Counted from the stretch's first letter, positions 54,932 to 63,568 are shown. The stretch: 64,000 nt of DNA from Mycolicibacterium celeriflavum (GCF_010731795.1 NZ_AP022591.1:2294001-2358000), one strand, 5' to 3'. Notes: generated by a model not told the origin, from the sequence alone. Made by a program: numbers and translations.

Positions 54932-55037
54932 TGCGCAGCAATTCATTCGGTGGAATTTTCAACACCGGCAGCGACACCGTCCCGCCAGCCCCGTGCGTCC
55001 CGCCTCTACCAGCAAGTTCCCTCGGACGCGCTCGGAG

Positions 55038-56228
55038 TCAGGCGGTCCGGTCGCCGGGCACGCCGAGTGCCCGGACGAAGTCGGGCGGAACCAGGATGTC
55101 CTCGGCTTCGAGATCATGCACCGACGCGCGACCCAGACCCATCAATGCAGAATCGATGCCGCCGCGCAGGACGTCGAGCACGTTCTCGACACCGGCCTGC
55201 CCGTTGGCCGCGAGGCCCCACAGGTACGCCCGGCCGATCATCACCGCACGAGCGCCGAGCGCGACGGCCTTCACCACGTCGCTACCCCGACGGATACCGC
55301 CGTCGAGCAGCACCTCGACGTCGTCTCCGACCGCCTCGGCGATCGCAGGCAGGGCCCGGATCGACGCCGGTGTCCCGTCCAGGTTGTTGCCACCGTGGTT
55401 GGACACGGAGATCGCCGAAACACCGGCATCCACAGCGCGTTTGGCGTCGTCAACCCGCATCACCCCCTTCAGCATGAAGGGACCGCCCCACAGCTCGCGA
55501 AGCCAGGCGATGTCCTCCCAGGTCGGCGGGGGCGTACCCATCCACTCGCCGTAGGCGGCGAAGAACGGCGGACCCGCCTCACCGCGGGCCGCCTGATTGG
55601 GCACCCGCAGGTTTGGCGGCCGCAGCGTCTTGCCCCATTGCCACATCCAGCTCGGCCGGGTCAGCCCCGTCGGGAGCATGCGCACGGTCGTGCGCAGGTC
55701 CATCTGCTCGGGGATCTTCGGGCTTCCCCAGTCGCGGCCGTGCGAGAAGCTCCAGTCGGTGGTCACGATCAAACCAACGGCGCCGGCCTGCCGGGCCCGC
55801 TCGACCCTGGCCGCGATCGCGTCCCGGCCACCGAGCCAGTAGACCTGGAAAAAGAGCTTCGGGTTGGCCGCGATCACCTCCTCGATCGGCTTGCTGGCGA
55901 AAGACGACAGGCCCATCGCGGTGCCGCGGGCGGCTGCCGCGCGTGCGACCGCGACCTCGCCTTCGGGGTGGACCGCCTGCACCCCCGTCGGCGAGATCAG
56001 CACCGGCAGCGAAATCTCTTGTCCCATCACGGTGGTGGCCAGATCACGCTTCTCGGTCGCCCCGATGACGTGCGGCGCGAAGCCCAACTCGGCGAAGGCG
56101 TCGACGTTGTCGGAGACCGTCACGCCCTTCTCGCTCGCGGCGACAAGCGCGGAGTACACCGGTTTGGGAAGTCGACGCTTGGCCCGCTCCTGAGCGGCGG
56201 CGACTGTTTCGAACCACGTGTCAGCCAT
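55038..56228 (-). CDS. mftD: Pre-mycofactocin synthase MftD (FMN-dependent)
   Basis: 396-residue alpha-hydroxy acid oxidase-family flavoprotein, formerly lldD1. The active-site His is in ISVSNHGGNNLDGTPAS, FMN-binding segments are LDGGIRRGSDVVKAVALGARA and VLISPTGVQAVHPEGE. It oxidatively deaminates AHDP to pre-mycofactocin. ATG at 56228 (MADTWFETV) is preferred over a GTG two codons earlier and matches the known protein length. Its start region abuts the mftC stop. Confidence 0.95.
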   Translation of the reverse strand: MADTWFETVAAAQERAKRRLPKPVYSALVAASEKGVTVSDNVDAFAELGFAPHVIGATEKRDLATTVMGQEISLPVLISPTGVQAVHPEGEVAVARAAAARGTAMGLSSFASKPIEEVIAANPKLFFQVYWLGGRDAIAARVERARQAGAVGLIVTTDWSFSHGRDWGSPKIPEQMDLRTTVRMLPTGLTRPSWMWQWGKTLRPPNLRVPNQAARGEAGPPFFAAYGEWMGTPPPTWEDIAWLRELWGGPFMLKGVMRVDDAKRAVDAGVSAISVSNHGGNNLDGTPASIRALPAIAEAVGDDVEVLLDGGIRRGSDVVKAVALGARAVMIGRAYLWGLAANGQAGVENVLDVLRGGIDSALMGLGRASVHDLEAEDILVPPDFVRALGVPGDRTA

Positions 56229-56230
56229 GA

Positions 56231-57433
56231 TCACACCGGACTTTCGTTGCAGAATCGGGCCGGGGGTTTGGTCAGCAGCTTCAGGGCTACCGGACCTTGT
56301 TTGGTTCCCCTGGAGTGGTCACCACTGGGCTTGGGTTTGACGCGCTCCTGTTCCAGGGCCGGGGCACCCCAGCCCTCCACGCATTCGGGGTCTGGGCCGT
56401 CCAGTGGCAAACCGGTGAAGAACTTGGCGGCCATGCAGCCGCCGCGGCAGCTGTCGTAATGGCCGCAGCTTCCGCAGGCACCTGCCGACTGCGGCTCGCG
56501 CAGCTCGCGGAACAGTGGTGCGTGCTGCCAGACGTTCTGAAAACCGCCGTCGGACAGGAGGTTTCCGGCCAGGAACTTATCGTGGATGGCGAACGGGCAG
56601 GCGTAGACGTCGCCGACGGGGTCGATGAGGCAGACCACCCGGCCGGCCCCGCACAGGTTCAACCCGGCCAGCGCGCCGGGCGCACCCAGTCCGGACAGGT
56701 GGAAGAACGAGTCGCCGGTGAGCACCCCGTCGCCCTTGGCCACGAGCCAGTTGTACAACTGACGCTGTTGGTCTGCGGTGGGGTGCAACTCGTCCCAGGT
56801 GTCGGCGCCGCGACCGGAGGGCCGCAGTCGGGTGATGCGCAGCGTGGCACCGTACTGTGCTGCGAGAGCGGCGAATTCGTCAAGCTGATCGACGTTGTGG
56901 CGGGTGACGACCACCGAGATCTTGGCGTCGGAGAAGCCGGCGTCGGCGAGGTTCTGCAGCGCTCCGGTGGCCATCGCGAACGAGCCGGCGCCCCGCACGG
57001 CGTCGTTGACTTCCGCGGTCGCGCCGTCCAGCGAGATCTGCACATCGACGTAGTCGCTGGCGGCCAGCCGGGTCGCGACCTCGGGCGTGATGCGCACGCC
57101 GTTGGTGGAGAACTTGACGCCGACGTGATGGGCGGTGGCGTAGTCGACGAGTTCCCAGAAGTCCGGACGCACGGTCGGCTCACCGCCGCCGATGTTGACG
57201 TAGAACACCTGCATGCGCTCGAGCTCGTCGATGATGTCCTTGCACTGCTGGGTGGTCAACTCACGCGGGTCGCGCTTGCCCGACGACGACAGGCAGTGCA
57301 CACACGCCAGGTTGCACGCGTAGGTCAGCTCCCAGGTGAGGCAGATCGGGGCGTCGAGGCCGTGCTCGAACTGTTCGACGAGCCGCGGCACGGGCTGGGC
57401 GGCCGGCGCGGGCGCCGAATCTACAGAAGTCAT
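56231..57433 (-). CDS. mftC: Mycofactocin radical SAM maturase MftC
   Basis: 400 residues. The radical SAM cluster is Cys40, Cys44 and Cys47 in YACNLACVHC. The C-terminal SPASM domain has the expected Cys set (LCGAGRVVC, VYACPF, CGSCGHYDSCRGGC, DPECVEG). It decarboxylates the C-terminal Tyr of MftA and forms the Val-Tyr crosslink. Start overlaps the mftB stop (ATGA). Confidence 0.97.
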   Translation of the reverse strand: MTSVDSAPAPAAQPVPRLVEQFEHGLDAPICLTWELTYACNLACVHCLSSSGKRDPRELTTQQCKDIIDELERMQVFYVNIGGGEPTVRPDFWELVDYATAHHVGVKFSTNGVRITPEVATRLAASDYVDVQISLDGATAEVNDAVRGAGSFAMATGALQNLADAGFSDAKISVVVTRHNVDQLDEFAALAAQYGATLRITRLRPSGRGADTWDELHPTADQQRQLYNWLVAKGDGVLTGDSFFHLSGLGAPGALAGLNLCGAGRVVCLIDPVGDVYACPFAIHDKFLAGNLLSDGGFQNVWQHAPLFRELREPQSAGACGSCGHYDSCRGGCMAAKFFTGLPLDGPDPECVEGWGAPALEQERVKPKPSGDHSRGTKQGPVALKLLTKPPARFCNESPV

Positions 57434-57765
57434 TGCAACACCAGCATTTTCGATTGAGCAAGCACACCGAGTGCGTGCAGATACGGTGCCTGCTGCGCGT
57501 CGTCGATACCGGCGGCGCGGCAGGCGGATCGGGCGTCGGGATGGTCGGACAGCGCGTTGACGACGTCAACGATGGTCCGGTTCTTCAGGAAGGACAGCTT
57601 GCGCGTTCCGAAGTGGTAGAGCAGCGCCCCGAACGGCTCGGGCCGCACCGCCACCTGGTGGTGTAGCCGCCAGCCGAGTTCCGGGTCGAACACCGGGCCG
57701 GAGTCCAACTCCGGGCCGGGGCCCGAGTCGGACTCCGGCCGGGACGCCACTCTCGACGAAGTCAC
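57430..57765 (-). CDS. mftB: Mycofactocin RiPP chaperone MftB
   Basis: 111 residues of the PqqD-like recognition-element fold (ELGWRLHHQVAVRPEPFGALLYHFGTRKLSF, VVNALSDHPDARSACRAAG). It binds the MftA leader and presents it to MftC. GTG at 57765, three bases after the mftA stop, is preferred; another GTG six codons earlier overlaps mftA. The first 25 residues are a Ser/Pro/Asp-rich linker (PESDSGPGPELDSG). Confidence 0.92.
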   Translation of the reverse strand: MTSSRVASRPESDSGPGPELDSGPVFDPELGWRLHHQVAVRPEPFGALLYHFGTRKLSFLKNRTIVDVVNALSDHPDARSACRAAGIDDAQQAPYLHALGVLAQSKMLVLQ

Positions 57766-57767
57766 GG

Positions 57768-57860
57768 TCAGTAGACCCCGCACATCCCGTCGATCGACAC
57801 CTCTTCGACCAGCGTCTCGGTGACGAGCTCGTCGGCCTGCACCTGCTCATTGGGTTCCAT
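57768..57860 (-). CDS. mftA: Mycofactocin precursor peptide MftA
   Basis: 30-residue ribosomal peptide beginning MEPNEQ and ending [10 protein letters not shown]. The C-terminal Val-Tyr is the part that becomes mycofactocin, and [16 protein letters not shown] is the family-conserved end. It has a GAAAGG site upstream and is the first gene of the mft operon. It is too short for most ORF callers but is certain from its ending and its place before mftB. Confidence 0.97.
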
Positions 57861-57900
57861 GGGCTTGCCTTTCTCGGGGCGCTTTCGCGGTTCTCGACAA

Positions 57901-57918
57901 TTGTGATCGAGATCGCAA
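57901..57918. promoter_or_regulatory. Candidate MftR operator
   Basis: TTGTGATC-GA-GATCGCAA is a near-perfect inverted repeat (seven of eight) midway between divergent mftA and mftR. A second dyad TGGCA-TCGGG-TGCCA follows at 57924-57938. Both lie where MftR is expected to repress the operon. Confidence 0.55.
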
Positions 57919-57972
57919 TATTATGGCATCGGGTGCCAGAATGGAAGAGGGGCACCCGGAAAAGGAGCGCGC

Positions 57973-58572
57973 ATGGGCTCGGGAGCCCCGCATCGGGTGG
58001 GCCGCAGGCGCGCGACGACGTGGGCGCACATCAGCAACGTGGCCATCGACATGTTCGCCGAGCACGGCTTCGACGAGGTCAGCGTCGACGATGTCGCCGA
58101 AGCCGCGGGCATCGCCCGGCGCACGCTGTTTCGCTACTACCCGTCCAAGAACGCGCTGCCATGGGGCGATTTCGACGCGCACCTCGAGCATCTGCGGGAG
58201 CTGCTCACCGACCTCGATCCGAGCGTGCCGATCCGCAATGCGTTGCGCACAGCACTGTTGGCGTTCAACACCTTTGACGAGGCCGAGACCGCGCGCCATC
58301 GACAGCGCATGCGGGTGATCCTCGAGACCGCGGCGCTGCAGGCCTACTCGATGACGATGTACGCAGGATGGCGCGCGGTCGTCGCGGCGTTCGTCGCCAA
58401 CCGGCTCGGTACCAGGGCCGGCGACCTGGTGCCGCAGACCGTCGCGTGGACGATGCTCGGCGTGGCGCTGTCCGCCTACGAACACTGGCTGGCCGACGAG
58501 TCGGTGTCGCTGGCCGAGGCGCTGGGCGCGGCGTTCGACACGGTCGCCGATGGCCTCGATGCGCTCGGCTGA
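57973..58572 (+). CDS. mftR: TetR-family mycofactocin regulator MftR
   Basis: 199 residues: HTH ([48 protein letters not shown] sequence, residues about 18-62) followed by a ligand domain. It is divergent from mftA as in Rv0691c/Rv0691A. M. smegmatis MftR was reported to repress mft genes and respond to long-chain acyl-CoA; ligand binding here is assumed by homology. Confidence 0.93.
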   Translation: MGSGAPHRVGRRRATTWAHISNVAIDMFAEHGFDEVSVDDVAEAAGIARRTLFRYYPSKNALPWGDFDAHLEHLRELLTDLDPSVPIRNALRTALLAFNTFDEAETARHRQRMRVILETAALQAYSMTMYAGWRAVVAAFVANRLGTRAGDLVPQTVAWTMLGVALSAYEHWLADESVSLAEALGAAFDTVADGLDALG

Positions 58573-58631
58573 GCGGCGCGGCCGAATTTTTTCGATTGGG
58601 GCGTCGGAGTTCAGTCCCCGACGGCGACGAT

Positions 58632-59162
58632 ATGAGTGTGAGCGCCGAACCGGATGGCACCGACGCTCCACGGGCACTGCTGACGCTGTACGACGAAGCG
58701 CTGCCGGTCGTATACGGATACTTCGTCCGGCGCTGCGGTGACCGTGGAACCGCCGAGGACCTGACGTCGGAAACCTTTCTGGCGGCGATGGACGCCGCCC
58801 GCAAGGAGGCGCCGCCGCCGATGACCGTCCCGTGGCTGCTCGGGGTGGCGCGCCACAAGCTGGCCGACCACTACCGGCGCCGCCACGACCGGTTCAGCAT
58901 CCCCGTCGCCGAACTGCCCGACCAGCCCGACACGTCCGACGACTGGGACGCCGAACTGGACCGGATCGTCGCCGAAAGCGTGTTGGCCAAGCTGCCCGAG
59001 CACCATCGCACCGTGTTGGCGTTGCGCTACATGGACGACTGCTCGGTGCCCGAATGCGCCGACCTGATCGGCCGCACCGTCCACGCCACCGAGGCGCTGC
59101 TGGTGCGGGCCCGCAGGGCGTTTCGGGCGCACTACCCGCAGCCGGAAGGGAGGCAGCCGTGA
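58632..59162 (+). CDS. ECF-type RNA polymerase sigma factor
   Basis: 176 residues with region 2 (LTLYDEALPVVYGYFVRRCG, TAEDLTSETFLAAMDAAR, VPWLLGVARHKLADHYRRR) and region 4 (LPEHHRTVLALRYMDDCSVPECADLIGRTVHATEALLVRARRAFR region). ATG at 58632 fits the family N-terminus. No anti-sigma factor is adjacent; instead it overlaps (GTGA) a VOC-domain protein whose first 40 residues recur with this sigma type. Group assignment is not attempted. Confidence 0.9.
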   Translation: MSVSAEPDGTDAPRALLTLYDEALPVVYGYFVRRCGDRGTAEDLTSETFLAAMDAARKEAPPPMTVPWLLGVARHKLADHYRRRHDRFSIPVAELPDQPDTSDDWDAELDRIVAESVLAKLPEHHRTVLALRYMDDCSVPECADLIGRTVHATEALLVRARRAFRAHYPQPEGRQP

Positions 59163-60442
59163 ACAACAGCCACGACCCGCTGGCCGTGCTGCACGGCGAC
59201 GAGCTGCCGGTCGCACCCGATCCGGCGTTCGCTGCCCAGCTGCGCGCTCGCCTGGAATCAGCACTGTCACTACCCAATCGGACACAAGGAGTTCAAATGA
59301 GTGGCACCGATACCGCGATCGCCGAACTCACCGAACCGTCGACCGTGACATCCGTCGTCCCCCGCAGCGCCGCACTGCCATACCTGACCGTCAGCCCGGC
59401 GCGCGACGCGATCGCCTGGTACGTCGATGCGTTCGGGGCGAGGGTGGTCGGTGATCCGATCGTGATGGACGACGGCCGCATCGGCCACGCCGAGCTGGCG
59501 ATCTCGGGTGGCGTGTTGTACCTGGCCGACGAGTATCCCGAGCTCGGCCTCAAATCACCTGCCCCGCAGGCTGCTTCGGTGTCCCTGATGCTCGAGGTCT
59601 CCGATGCCGACCGTGCGCTGGCCCGGGCCAGGGAACGCGGCGCGACGGTGCAGCAGGAGGTCGGTGAGGCGCACGGTTCCCGCAGCGCGACCATCGTCGA
59701 CCCGTTCGGCCACCGCTGGATGCTCAGCGGGCCGATGACCGGTTCGGCGGTCCCGATTCAGCACGGCGACGTCGGCTACGTCTCGGTGTGGGTGCCCGAC
59801 GCCGACCGTGCCGCGGCGTTCTACGGCCACGTCCTCGGCTGGAGCTACGACCCGGCGACCCATCAGGTGACCAGCACCGACCAGCCGATCGGCATCTACA
59901 GCGTGGCAAGCGGCCAGGGCATGCTGTGCTGCTACGCGGTCACCGACCTCGACGGCGCACGGCGCTCCATCATCGACGGCGGCGGCGTGGTCGGCCAGCC
60001 CCAGGAGTTCGACTTCGGCACCGTGCTCGACGCCACCGACCCCGCCGGTACCGCGTTCGCGGTATTCCGGCCGACGCCCGGCACACCGCGGCCGGCGCTC
60101 AACGGTACTGGGCCAGGCGAACTTTCGTACATCACCTATCAGGTGCCGGATTCGGCCGCGTTCAAGGCGTTCTACGGCAGGTTCCTGTTCTGGACGTTCG
60201 AGCCGGGACACGTCGACGACGGCTGGGGTATCCGCGACACCCATCCGATGGCGGGGTGCGCCGGCGGCAACCGCGAGGCGGTGACCGTCCCGATGTGGAC
60301 CGTCGCCGACATCGACGCCGCGGTGGCGCGGGTGCGTGACGCGGGGGGCGCCGTCATCGAGGAGCCGTCGCAGCAGCCGTACGGGCGCTCGGCGCTGTGC
60401 ACCGACAACCAGGGCACCCGCTTCTACCTCGGCGAACTATAG
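59159..60442 (+). CDS. Triple VOC-domain protein coupled to the ECF sigma factor
   Basis: 427 residues. A 40-residue N-terminal segment (DPLAVLHGDELPVAPDPAFAAQLRARLE) resembles the short tags found on partners of this sigma class. Three glyoxalase/VOC domains follow: about 72-195 (LPYLTVSPARDAIAWYVDAFGA), 205-312 (VGYVSVWVPDADRAAAFYGHVLGW) and 322-427 (SYITYQVPDSAAFKAFYGRFLFW). GTG at 59159 is chosen for the sigma overlap; an internal ATG at 59297 with AAGGAG is a credible second start giving the VOC part alone. It could be an enzyme or a ligand-sensing partner of the sigma factor. Confidence 0.85.
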   Translation: MNNSHDPLAVLHGDELPVAPDPAFAAQLRARLESALSLPNRTQGVQMSGTDTAIAELTEPSTVTSVVPRSAALPYLTVSPARDAIAWYVDAFGARVVGDPIVMDDGRIGHAELAISGGVLYLADEYPELGLKSPAPQAASVSLMLEVSDADRALARARERGATVQQEVGEAHGSRSATIVDPFGHRWMLSGPMTGSAVPIQHGDVGYVSVWVPDADRAAAFYGHVLGWSYDPATHQVTSTDQPIGIYSVASGQGMLCCYAVTDLDGARRSIIDGGGVVGQPQEFDFGTVLDATDPAGTAFAVFRPTPGTPRPALNGTGPGELSYITYQVPDSAAFKAFYGRFLFWTFEPGHVDDGWGIRDTHPMAGCAGGNREAVTVPMWTVADIDAAVARVRDAGGAVIEEPSQQPYGRSALCTDNQGTRFYLGEL

Positions 60443-60443
60443 G

Positions 60444-60492
60444 GATTTCGGTGTACTTCGTCGCGGTCAGCGCTACCAACTACACCGAAATC
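60444..60492. repeat. Inverted repeat GATTTCGGTGTA...TACACCGAAATC between convergent genes
   Basis: Perfect 12-base arms (60444-60455, 60481-60492) enclose 25 bases including GCGGTCAGCGCTACC. It starts two bases after the VOC stop and ends three bases before the stop of the convergent flavoprotein. It almost certainly terminates both transcripts. I recall the same sequence as a common mycobacterial intergenic element. Confidence 0.75.
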
Positions 60493-60494
60493 AC

Positions 60495-61670
60495 TCAACC
60501 CAGGACGTCGGCGATGGGTGCGCCCGCCGCGATCTTGGCGCGCACCTTCATGACCTTGCCCGGCATGCCGCCGCCCACCACCCCGACGACCACGCCGTCG
60601 CGTTCGTAGAAGGCCAGGAACTTGCGGCCGTCGTCCTCGACGACGTGCACCGTGTCATCGGCCTGCGGTTCGCCGAGGCACTGGATCTTGACGTCGTACT
60701 GATCGCTCCAGAAGTACGGCACCGAGACCGCCGTCGGCGGCTCCTGCCCCAGCATCGTGGGCACCAGGACGCGGGCCTGGTCGGCGACGTTGCTCCAATG
60801 CTCCACGCGCACTTGATGTCCCGTGTCATGCCGCCAGGACGCGACGTCGCCGATCGCCCAGACGTGCGGTGCGCTCGCCCGGCCCCGGTTGTCGCAGACG
60901 ACGCCGTTGTCGACCTCGATGCCGCTGCCCTCCAGCCAGCCGGTGGCCGGTCGCGACCCGATACCGACGACGACCAGGTCGGCCTCGAGAACCGTGTCGT
61001 CGCCGAGCACGACCGTCTCGACGCGACCGGCGCCGCGCACCTCCGCGACACCGACGCCGCAGCGCACATCCACGCCCTCGGCGCGGTGCACCCTCGCCAC
61101 CAGCTCACCGATCTGCTCGCCGAGCACCGATGCCAGCGGCGCGGGCTGCGGCTCCACCAGCGTCACCTCGACGCCGAGCTTGCGCAGGCTCGCCGCAACC
61201 TCACAGCCGATGAACCCAGCACCGATGACGACGGCGCGCCGGGCTGAGCCGGCCTGCTTCCGCAGCGCCACGCTCTCGTCGTAGTTGCGCAGTACGTGGA
61301 TGCCCTCGAGATCGGGAAACGACGGAATGCGCTTGGGCACCAGTCCGGTAGCGATGATCAGCTCGTCGTAGCCGACCTCGCTGCCGTCGGCGAGGGTCAG
61401 TGTCTGCGCAGCCGTGTCGACCGACCGTGCGCCGCTGCCCAGCCGTACGGTGATGTCGTTCTCCGCGTAGAACTCCGCGGGCTTGAGCGTGACGTCGTCG
61501 GTTTCGGAACGCAGCACTTCCTTCGACAGTGGCGGGCGGTCGTACGGCAGATGGTCCTCGTCGCTGACGATAGTGACCGGTCCGGTGTACTCGGACCGGC
61601 GCAACTGCTCGGCCGTGCGGGAGGCGGCCAGTCCGCCGCCGACGATGACAATGCCCCCTGATGTGGTCAT
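60495..61670 (-). CDS. FAD-dependent ferredoxin reductase-like protein (Rv0688-like)
   Basis: 391-residue pyridine nucleotide-disulfide-fold flavoprotein of the ferredoxin/rubredoxin reductase group. FAD motif IVIVGGGLAASRTAEQLRR, NAD motif AVVIGAGFIGCEVAASL, and the second FAD motif VWAIGDVASW. No redox-active CxxxxC is present, as expected for this group. ATG at 61670 lies at the first FAD strand. It could reduce a ferredoxin for P450s such as that at 49.2 kb. Position matches Rv0688 near the mycofactocin locus. Confidence 0.9.
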   Translation of the reverse strand: MTTSGGIVIVGGGLAASRTAEQLRRSEYTGPVTIVSDEDHLPYDRPPLSKEVLRSETDDVTLKPAEFYAENDITVRLGSGARSVDTAAQTLTLADGSEVGYDELIIATGLVPKRIPSFPDLEGIHVLRNYDESVALRKQAGSARRAVVIGAGFIGCEVAASLRKLGVEVTLVEPQPAPLASVLGEQIGELVARVHRAEGVDVRCGVGVAEVRGAGRVETVVLGDDTVLEADLVVVGIGSRPATGWLEGSGIEVDNGVVCDNRGRASAPHVWAIGDVASWRHDTGHQVRVEHWSNVADQARVLVPTMLGQEPPTAVSVPYFWSDQYDVKIQCLGEPQADDTVHVVEDDGRKFLAFYERDGVVVGVVGGGMPGKVMKVRAKIAAGAPIADVLG

Positions 61671-61739
61671 GGGCAGTTTCTTACACGATGCCTGCGGCGA
61701 TCTGTCTGCCACCCCGGCCAAATCGTGCCGGCCCGGCCA

Positions 61740-62186
61740 TCAGCCCCGACCGCGGTCGATGATGTTTGTCAGCACGACGATGCTCTCGCTGCGTTCGACC
61801 TCGGCGGCCGAGCGGATACGCTCCAGCGCCTTCTCGAGGTGGCCCATGTCGCGCGCCACCACGTGCAGGATCGCGTCGGCCGTACCGGTGACGGTTGCCG
61901 CGCTGATCACCTCGGGAATGTCAATCCACGCCGCCCGCAACCGGTCTGGGGCGATGGTGCCGTGACGGAACACCTGGACGTACGCCTCGGTGGTCCAGCC
62001 CAGCGCGCTGCGGTCGACGACGGTGGTGAAGCCACGGATCACGCCGTTGTCGAGCATGCGGTCGACCCGCCTCTTCACCGCGGGCGCCGAGAGGTTGACC
62101 CGCTCTCCGATATCGGCGTAGGTGGCGCGCGCGTCGTGGGTCAGCGCGGCGAGGATCTGCTCGTCGGTATCGTCGAGACGATCCAT
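61740..62186 (-). CDS. Lrp/AsnC-family transcriptional regulator
   Basis: 148 residues: N-terminal HTH (LDDTDEQILAALTHDARATYADIGERVNLSAPAVKRRVDRM-type, residues about 3-50) and C-terminal RAM ligand domain (AYVQVFRHGTIAPDRLRAAW, GTADAILHVVARDMGHLEKAL). ATG at 62186 follows GGAGGTG. Divergent from rocD across repeated ATTGCGC half sites, so it likely controls ornithine/arginine breakdown, as Rv2324 is thought to do beside rocD1-rocD2. Confidence 0.92.
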   Translation of the reverse strand: MDRLDDTDEQILAALTHDARATYADIGERVNLSAPAVKRRVDRMLDNGVIRGFTTVVDRSALGWTTEAYVQVFRHGTIAPDRLRAAWIDIPEVISAATVTGTADAILHVVARDMGHLEKALERIRSAAEVERSESIVVLTNIIDRGRG

Positions 62187-62213
62187 GAACACCTCCGCAC
62201 AATGAATCGCCGT

Positions 62214-62278
62214 ATTGCGCGATTGTACACAACAGACAGCCGGTAGACGCGCAATGAGCGATGATTGATTGCGCAATC
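62214..62278. promoter_or_regulatory. Lrp operator half sites ATTGCGC/GCGCAAT and rocD -10
   Basis: ATTGCGC at 62214-62220, GCGCAAT at 62249-62255 and the perfect 12-base palindrome GATTGCGCAATC at 62267-62278 lie between the Lrp and rocD genes. Repeated half sites of this kind fit cooperative Lrp/AsnC binding. A TACCGT hexamer at 62288-62293 ends six bases before the rocD ATG. Confidence 0.62.
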
Positions 62279-62299
62279 AGGCCGTTCTACCGTCTATTC

Positions 62300-63544
62300 A
62301 TGACGCTCGACACCGCTACCGTCGTGTTCGAACCCCGCGGGACGACTGCCACCGAAGCGGCGATCACGATCGACGACCGCTATGTGGCACACAACTATTC
62401 GCCGTTGCCGGTCGTCGCCGCCAGCGCCGACGGTGCGTGGATCACCGACGTGGAGGGCCGCCGCTACCTGGACTGCCTGGCCGCGTATTCAGCGGTCAAC
62501 TTCGGCCACCGAAACCCGGAGATCACCGAGGTCGCGCACGCCCAATTGGACACCGTGACGTTGGTCAGCCGCGCCTTTCACTCCGACCGGCTCGGCTCCT
62601 TGTGCTCGGCGTTGGCCGATCTCTGCGGCAAGGACATGGTGTTGCCGATGAACAGCGGCGCCGAGGCGGTGGAGAGTGGCCTGAAGGTCGCCCGCAAGTG
62701 GGGCACCGACGTCAAGGGCGTCGCAACCGACGCGGCCAATATCGTGGTGGCGCACAACAACTTCCACGGCCGCACCACGACGATCATCAGCTTCTCCGAC
62801 GACGAGGCCGCCCGCCGGGGTTTCGGCCCCTACACACCGGGGTTCCGGGCCGCGCCATTCGGTGACGCCGACGCGTTCGCCGCCGCGATCGACGAGAACA
62901 CCGTCGCGGTGCTGATCGAACCGATTCAGGGCGAGGCCGGAATCGTTGTTCCGCCCGACGACTTCCTGCCCCGGCTTCGGTCATTGTGCACGGAACGCAA
63001 CGTGCTGTTGATCGCCGACGAGATTCAGTCCGGACTGGCCCGCACCGGCCGGACGTTCGCATGCGAGCACTGGGGAGTCGTGCCGGATGTCTATCTGCTC
63101 GGCAAGGCGCTCGGCGGTGGCGTGGTGCCGTTGTCGGCGGTGGTGGCCGACGCCGACGTCCTCGGCGTGCTGCATCCCGGTGAACACGGTTCGACGTTCG
63201 GGGGCAACCCGCTGGCCGCGGCGATCGGCTCGACCGTGGTGGCGATGTTGCGACGCGGCGAATTCCAGTGCCGCTCCGCTGAGCTCGGTGATCGCCTGCA
63301 CCGGCGGCTGCGTGAGCTGATCGGCCGCGGTGTCGTCGCGGTCCGCGGCAAGGGGCTGTGGGCCGGCGTCGACATCGACCCCGCGTCAGGCACCGCGAAA
63401 AGCGTCAGCCTGCGCATGGCGCACCGCGGCGTCCTGGTCAAGGACACCCATGGCTCGACGCTGCGATTCGGTCCGCCTTTGGTGATCACCGCCGACGAGA
63501 TCGACTGGGCTGTCGAACAGTTCGCCGCCGCGCTGGTCGAATGA
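62300..63544 (+). CDS. rocD: Ornithine aminotransferase
   Basis: 414-residue class III aminotransferase converting ornithine and 2-oxoglutarate to glutamate semialdehyde. The PLP Lys is in VYLLGKALGGGVVPLSA, Asp in LLIADEIQSGLARTG, and the N-terminal region has LDCLAAYSAVNFGH. It is intact, whereas M. tuberculosis H37Rv carries it split as rocD1/rocD2. ATG at 62300 has no Shine-Dalgarno but lies right after a -10-like TACCGT, so a leaderless mRNA is likely. Arginine/ornithine catabolism. Confidence 0.93.
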   Translation: MTLDTATVVFEPRGTTATEAAITIDDRYVAHNYSPLPVVAASADGAWITDVEGRRYLDCLAAYSAVNFGHRNPEITEVAHAQLDTVTLVSRAFHSDRLGSLCSALADLCGKDMVLPMNSGAEAVESGLKVARKWGTDVKGVATDAANIVVAHNNFHGRTTTIISFSDDEAARRGFGPYTPGFRAAPFGDADAFAAAIDENTVAVLIEPIQGEAGIVVPPDDFLPRLRSLCTERNVLLIADEIQSGLARTGRTFACEHWGVVPDVYLLGKALGGGVVPLSAVVADADVLGVLHPGEHGSTFGGNPLAAAIGSTVVAMLRRGEFQCRSAELGDRLHRRLRELIGRGVVAVRGKGLWAGVDIDPASGTAKSVSLRMAHRGVLVKDTHGSTLRFGPPLVITADEIDWAVEQFAAALVE

Positions 63545-63568
63545 GTTAAGGCTTCATGGCGCGAAAAG

